Of a stretch of 37,951 nt of DNA, positions 34,019 through 37,951 are shown piece after piece. Below the pieces are notes generated by a model. That model made no database searches. It saw only the letters and a list, made by a program, of their open reading frames with translations, and was not told where the DNA came from. Source of the DNA: HGM10611 sp964384805 (GTDB taxonomy: Bacteria; Bacillota_I; Bacilli_A; ML615J-28; CAG-313); the NCBI GenBank assembly GCA_964384805.1, contig CAYLLO010000009.1, positions 1 through 37,951 of the forward strand, in the 5' to 3' direction. Made by a program: the position numbers and the translations under genes. Each line of letters starts with the position of its first letter. Position 1 is the stretch's first letter.

Positions 34019-36100
34019 CTAACCATTAAGGATATCTTTTAATTCATCCTCAGTTACTAAAATTTCACGTTGTTTTCCCTTAACTGTTCCACTTACAATT
34101 CCTAATTCTTCAAATTGAGTAAATAACCGATTAGCACGATTAAAACTAATATTAAATACTTGCATAATACGGTTAATAGAGGCTGTTTTATTTCTTACCG
34201 CATATAAAGCTATTTCATCAAATAATTCATCGGTATCATCATTTTCTACTGTCACATATCCCGCACTCTTATCATCAAGTTCATTTTCATCAATTAAATA
34301 ACTTACTGGACCTTGGTCACGTAAAAAATTAGTTATCTTCATTACTTCCGCATCACTAACATATGCTCCTTGTAAACGGCGTTCACCAGTGGTATCAACA
34401 TATAACATATCTCCATTACCAAGTAATTTTTCAGCTCCGCTATGATCAATAATAGTATTAGAGTCAGTATATGAGGCCACTCTAAAGGCCGCTCTAACGG
34501 GAATATTATTTTTGATACTACCGCGAATAATATCCGTTGATGGACGTTGTGTCGCAACAAGTAAGTGAATACCTGCAGCTCTAGCTTTTGCAGCTAATCG
34601 TTGGATATTACCTTCTACTTCGCTTGCTGCCACACTCATAAGGTCAGCCAACTCATCGATAATGATAACAATTGAGGGCATAATTGTTCCCCCATTTTGC
34701 TCAATATAATTATTATAAGCTTCTAAATTACGGGCGTGGACACTTTTGAAAATCGCAAATCGTTTATCCATTTCGACTGTTGCCCATCTTAAAGCCGCAC
34801 TTGCACGTTTAGGATCCGTAATGACCGGCAAAGCAAGATGGGGGATTTCGTCGTAACTTGAAAATTCAACCATTTTAGGATCAATTAAGATTAATCGTAA
34901 TTGTTCTGGAGTATTACGATACAATAAACTTAAAATAATAGCATTTAAACATACAGACTTTCCTGAACCTGTTGTTCCCGCAATAAGTCCATGAGGCATT
35001 TTTTCGATATCTACATAAATCTCATCGCCACCAATATCTAATCCTAAAGCAACATATAAGTGGTGTTTATCATTTAAAAATTTCGGATTATTAATTAAAT
35101 TACCTAAATAAACATTACTTCTAGTCGCATTAGGAATTTCTATACCCGCATAACTCTTTCCTGGAATAGGGTCTTGTATCCGAATATTGCTTGCGGCAAG
35201 TTTCATTAATAAATCTTTTTCAAAAGTTCTTATTTTATTTACATTAGTTCCTGGCTTAATGGCAATTAAGAATTGCGTAACTGATGGTCCTTGAATCCAT
35301 CCTGCAACTTCAGCACCATACGAGAAATCAATAAAAGTTTGATTAATAGCTGCCGCTTGGGCTTTAGCCCATTCATCACTTTGGGAGGTTTTGATCGATT
35401 CTTTGCGTAATATTGAAAGAGGCGGAAAATTGAACTTCTTTCTACTAGTGGATTTTTTAACTGGTTGCGGTTTAACAGTCTCGATAATTGGTTCAGAATC
35501 ATCTTCATAAAGAGGTTCTTCTGAATATATCGTTTCTTCAATTACAGGTTTAGAAATTTTGGTTTTGACATTTTTTTCTTCTAATTGTTCATTTTTGGGT
35601 TTTCTTGCTGAAACTTTACCAGTTTCTAATATTTCACGATATTGTTCAGTATCATAAACCCCATATTCATTATAATTACGACCATACTTTTCTTTTACTT
35701 CTTCAGGTGTAGAATAAGTTTTTTTACGGTAATCAGCATAACGTTTAGTACCACTTTTACTATTTTCTGTAATCTTATCACTAACCATTGCTTGACGACC
35801 TAAAATAGGTGACACAAAATACTCTTGTTTACTAAAAGTTTCTTCTGAAGGGGAACTTTGGGGTTGTTTAATTAATACTTCATCAATGAGCATTTCTTCA
35901 CTATCTTGTTCATAGTTGATTGGTTCTTTAACTGGTCGGTATGAAGCTCTTCTAGAATTTTTTTTCTCCATAACTTCTTCTACAGGAGAATTAACACCTT
36001 TTTGTTTATTAAAAAAACGCTCTAAAGCTGCTTCTTGAGTTTCCTTACTTTCTTGTTCAATAGAGGCAATATAAAAAGTTTTTTTACGTTCACTACTCAT
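34019..36100 (-). CDS. DNA translocase of the FtsK/SpoIIIE family, soluble SftA-like form
   Basis: A 693-residue protein. Residues 1 to about 240 are charged and low-complexity, with no transmembrane helix, unlike FtsK or SpoIIIE, which begin with four. The motor follows: GPSVTQFLIAIKPGTNV (alpha domain), LIAGTTGSGKSVCLNAIILS (Walker A), SIVIIIDELADLM (Walker B), LLVATQRPSTDIIRGSIKNN and LLGNGDMLYV. The C-terminal gamma winged helix (NRIMQVFNISFNRANRLFTQFEELGIV) recognises chromosome polarity sequences. It pumps DNA during segregation. B. subtilis SftA has the same soluble layout. Its ATG overlaps the stop of the one-TM protein gene upstream (ATGAGTAG), so that protein might anchor it; this is inference. 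Confidence 0.93.
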   Translation of the reverse strand: MSSERKKTFYIASIEQESKETQEAALERFFNKQKGVNSPVEEVMEKKNSRRASYRPVKEPINYEQDSEEMLIDEVLIKQPQSSPSEETFSKQEYFVSPILGRQAMVSDKITENSKSGTKRYADYRKKTYSTPEEVKEKYGRNYNEYGVYDTEQYREILETGKVSARKPKNEQLEEKNVKTKISKPVIEETIYSEEPLYEDDSEPIIETVKPQPVKKSTSRKKFNFPPLSILRKESIKTSQSDEWAKAQAAAINQTFIDFSYGAEVAGWIQGPSVTQFLIAIKPGTNVNKIRTFEKDLLMKLAASNIRIQDPIPGKSYAGIEIPNATRSNVYLGNLINNPKFLNDKHHLYVALGLDIGGDEIYVDIEKMPHGLIAGTTGSGKSVCLNAIILSLLYRNTPEQLRLILIDPKMVEFSSYDEIPHLALPVITDPKRASAALRWATVEMDKRFAIFKSVHARNLEAYNNYIEQNGGTIMPSIVIIIDELADLMSVAASEVEGNIQRLAAKARAAGIHLLVATQRPSTDIIRGSIKNNIPVRAAFRVASYTDSNTIIDHSGAEKLLGNGDMLYVDTTGERRLQGAYVSDAEVMKITNFLRDQGPVSYLIDENELDDKSAGYVTVENDDTDELFDEIALYAVRNKTASINRIMQVFNISFNRANRLFTQFEELGIVSGTVKGKQREILVTEDELKDILNG

Positions 36101-36905
36101 TTTTAGTCTCCTTTAATATCTCTTTTTCAATTTTTTGTAAATTTTTTTCTACGTGCTTATTAAAATCATTAGCCTCAACATTAAATAATCGTTTACTATA
36201 AACTCTATTGGTTTCATCGGCTACGACATCAATCGTAATTAACGAGATTTTATTAATGGTATATGAGATAGCCTTACTAAAAACTAGTTTTTTGACCCAA
36301 TGATATGGATTGGCATAATTAATTACTGTTAAACCAATTTTGGATATTTTTCTAGCTGTAGTAGCAACCTTAACCATTTTAGAGTCATTAGCCTTTTTTC
36401 TAGTTTCGATTATTTTTACTATTTGCGTAATACTTAAATTTTTAAAAGGTTTAAAAATCGGTTTGTCCAAAATATCATTAAGACGATTATTAATGTATGT
36501 CATTAAATTTAATAATTCACTAATTGTTAATTCATAAACAGGATGTTTGGATTTAGGGAAATAGGATGAGGCTATTCTATTAATTAGTTCTTTAATGGTA
36601 TAACCTAGATGTTTACTTGTTTCCACTGCCGATAATCCCTTATTATTAGTGATAAAGTCTTTTTTAGTTTGCTCAACTAAATCAATCATTTCTTCATCAG
36701 TAATATGTAATAATTGAATTTCTTTTATTTTTTTATTATTCTTAACACTTAAAAATAACATTAAACAATATAAACAACCAGCTAAAACTAATCCTATCAA
36801 TATTCCCGCTAAAAAAATTGCAAGATTAGGGAAATTAAGATATCTAGATATTTTTTCAAAAAGCGCAGAAAACCATTCACTTATGATTTTTATGATATCT
36901 AACAT
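36093..36905 (-). CDS. Single-pass membrane protein of unknown function, upstream of the DNA translocase
   Basis: A 270-residue protein I do not recognise. One strong hydrophobic segment (NLAIFLAGILIGLVLAGCLY and onward, about residues 26-53) is preceded by a short amphipathic N-terminus and followed by a Lys-rich cytoplasmic domain of about 215 residues. This domain has a helical character (ITDEEMIDLVEQTKKDFI, LTISELLNLMTYINNRL, LSITQIVKIIETRKKAND) and a semi-hydrophobic stretch around NPYHWVKKLVFSKAISYTIN. It is translationally coupled to the following FtsK-family gene by an 8-nt overlap and shares its promoter. AAGGAG lies about 8 nt before the ATG. A role in locating the translocase at the membrane or septum is a guess from position. 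Confidence 0.75.
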   Translation of the reverse strand: MLDIIKIISEWFSALFEKISRYLNFPNLAIFLAGILIGLVLAGCLYCLMLFLSVKNNKKIKEIQLLHITDEEMIDLVEQTKKDFITNNKGLSAVETSKHLGYTIKELINRIASSYFPKSKHPVYELTISELLNLMTYINNRLNDILDKPIFKPFKNLSITQIVKIIETRKKANDSKMVKVATTARKISKIGLTVINYANPYHWVKKLVFSKAISYTINKISLITIDVVADETNRVYSKRLFNVEANDFNKHVEKNLQKIEKEILKETKNE

Positions 36906-36935
36906 TGTAAATCTCCTTAAAATGCTATTAAATTC

Positions 36936-36964
36936 ATTTTACTACATATCCTTTTTTTTTGCAA
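36936..36964 (-). promoter_or_regulatory. Promoter of the membrane protein - ftsK-like - lepB - rbgA - rnhB operon
   Basis: TTGCAA (36959-36964), a 17-nt spacer and TAAAAT (36936-36941) on the minus strand. It stands back to back with the HAD gene promoter. Confidence 0.65.
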
Positions 36965-36982
36965 ATGAATTTAATTTTATTT

Positions 36983-37011
36983 TTGCAATAACCAAAAACC
37001 TATGATATAAT
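36983..37011 (+). promoter_or_regulatory. Promoter of the HAD phosphatase gene
   Basis: TTGCAA (36983-36988), a 17-nt spacer and TATAAT (37006-37011) with an extended TG two bases before it. GCGAGGTAA follows 7 nt before the ATG. Confidence 0.85.
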
Positions 37012-37036
37012 ACTAAATTAAGCGAGGTAAAAAGAT

Positions 37037-37843
37037 ATGGAACAACATTTAATCATTATTGACTTAGATGGAACTTTAATGTTGAATTTTAGCACTTATG
37101 ATGAGGAAACAATCGCTTATCTAAAAAAGCTCAAAGATGATGGTCATCTTATTGTTATTGCAACTGGTAGACCACTTCGTTCTAGTTTTTTTGTTTATCA
37201 AGCAATTGGCTTAAATACCCCTATTATTAACTATAATGGAGCTTTAGTTAATCATCCCTTTGACAGCCATTTTCCAAAAACTGATTTAAGAGTTGAAAAA
37301 GATGATTTAACCCAAATATTTAATTTTGCGGGAAAAAATTTGATTAATGTTTTTGGTGAAATTCATGATGACATTTATGTTTTAAACTATAACTCTGAAA
37401 TACATGACTTTTTACATGTTGATGGTGGAGTCCTTCATGAAGGACCAATGCAAGAGACCTTACCTGATAATCCTAATGGTTGCTTAATGTTTGTAAATTC
37501 AGATTTTGTGGAAACCTTACAAAAATATATTGAAGATAATTTTGGTGATCGCCTAAAATCAAGATATTGGGCTGTTGATAACTGTCATATTGTCGAAGTA
37601 TACAATATTAAAGTAAATAAAGGCGCAGGCTTAAAAACAACCATGGAGTATTACAACATAAACAAAGAACATACTATCGCCATTGGTGATGGACATAATG
37701 ATATCGAAATGTTTGATATTGCCGGAATTAGTGTAGCTATGAAAAATAGTCATCCTGATTTATTTAAACATGCAACTAATATAACAGATAGTTACGATAA
37801 TCAAGGTGTTTTAAAATTCTTAAAAAAATATTTTGATAAATGA
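37037..37843 (+). CDS. Cof-type HAD-IIB family phosphatase
   Basis: A 268-residue hydrolase. IIDLDGTLM holds the Asp nucleophile and second Asp, VIATGRPLRS is motif II, the Lys in VNKGAGLKTTMEYY is motif III, and IGDGHNDIEMFDIAG is motif IV; the C2B cap lies between about residues 85 and 195. Cof-like enzymes dephosphorylate sugar phosphates, nucleotides or cofactors such as FMN or PLP; the substrate cannot be told from sequence. It stops with TGA. It is transcribed away from the ftsK-like operon with its own promoter and terminator. Confidence 0.93.
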   Translation: MEQHLIIIDLDGTLMLNFSTYDEETIAYLKKLKDDGHLIVIATGRPLRSSFFVYQAIGLNTPIINYNGALVNHPFDSHFPKTDLRVEKDDLTQIFNFAGKNLINVFGEIHDDIYVLNYNSEIHDFLHVDGGVLHEGPMQETLPDNPNGCLMFVNSDFVETLQKYIEDNFGDRLKSRYWAVDNCHIVEVYNIKVNKGAGLKTTMEYYNINKEHTIAIGDGHNDIEMFDIAGISVAMKNSHPDLFKHATNITDSYDNQGVLKFLKKYFDK

Positions 37844-37851
37844 TTATGAGA

Positions 37852-37879
37852 AAAGGGGCTCAAAATTATGAGTCCCTTT
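37852..37879 (+). terminator. Terminator of the HAD phosphatase gene
   Basis: AAAGGGGCTCA/TGAGTCCCTTT, an 11-bp stem with one G-T pair and a 6-nt loop, 9 nt after the stop codon. The last 70 bases of the window contain two AGTTGGGGT copies and no gene. Confidence 0.75.
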
Positions 37880-37951
37880 ATTGAGATATTATTCTGGGTT
37901 CTTTATAATCAGTTGGGGTTTGTAAAAATCCTATAGAATTAGTTGGGGTGG

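Noticed and set aside
37852..37951. CRISPR-like repeat from the two AGTTGGGGT copies
   Set aside because: There are only two short copies with different flanks, no regular spacers and no cas genes.

Overview
The window is low-GC DNA from a Gram-positive bacterium of the Bacilli, most likely a gut Erysipelotrichia, RF39 or Acholeplasma-like lineage. Evidence for this: very AT-rich third positions; Bacillus-type neighbourhoods (ftsY-ylxM-ffh; lepB-rbgA-rnhB-topA); Shine-Dalgarno sites of the GGAGG type; and TGA used as a real stop (ruvB, the HAD gene), so the code is the standard bacterial one and not the Mycoplasma one. The genus cannot be fixed from this sequence. Nearly all genes lie on the minus strand.

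Left arm (188-8251, transcribed right to left): an AT-rich accessory operon for a ribosomally made, modified peptide (RiPP). Order of transcription: two ABC half-transporters, a PqqD-like leader-binding protein, a 38-residue Cys-rich precursor at 4277-4393, a perfect 17-bp hairpin, a radical SAM/SPASM maturase, an HPr-kinase-like protein, a small S24/S26 peptidase with a SipW-type Ser-His arrangement, and a nucleotidyltransferase-like protein. Kinase-like and nucleotidyltransferase-like genes together are known from some lasso peptide clusters; here they sit with a radical SAM enzyme and no lasso cyclase is present. This is the best candidate for an undescribed system.

8252-14077: a decayed XRE regulator with a palindromic operator, a DUF885 lipoprotein (putative metallopeptidase), and a large secreted protein with a TasA/camelysin-like head and two beta-helix-like repeats. 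The latter gene is flanked by near-identical hairpin terminators in opposite orientation and preceded by a 25-bp direct repeat.

14078-23222: pfkA and a compact glycogen operon glgB-glgC-glgD-glgA-glgP, covering ADP-glucose synthesis, elongation, branching and phosphorolysis, next to the committed step of glycolysis.

23308-37951: housekeeping genes. queA-ruvB are divergent from ruvA. ftsY-ylxM-ffh encode the SRP pathway. A strong candidate small RNA of about 96 nt with C-rich motifs lies between topA and ftsY. topA is followed upstream by rnhB (fused to an ASCH domain), rbgA, lepB, a DNA translocase lacking membrane segments, and a one-TM protein of unknown function. A divergent HAD phosphatase closes the window. 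No tRNA, rRNA, CRISPR array or intact transposase was seen.
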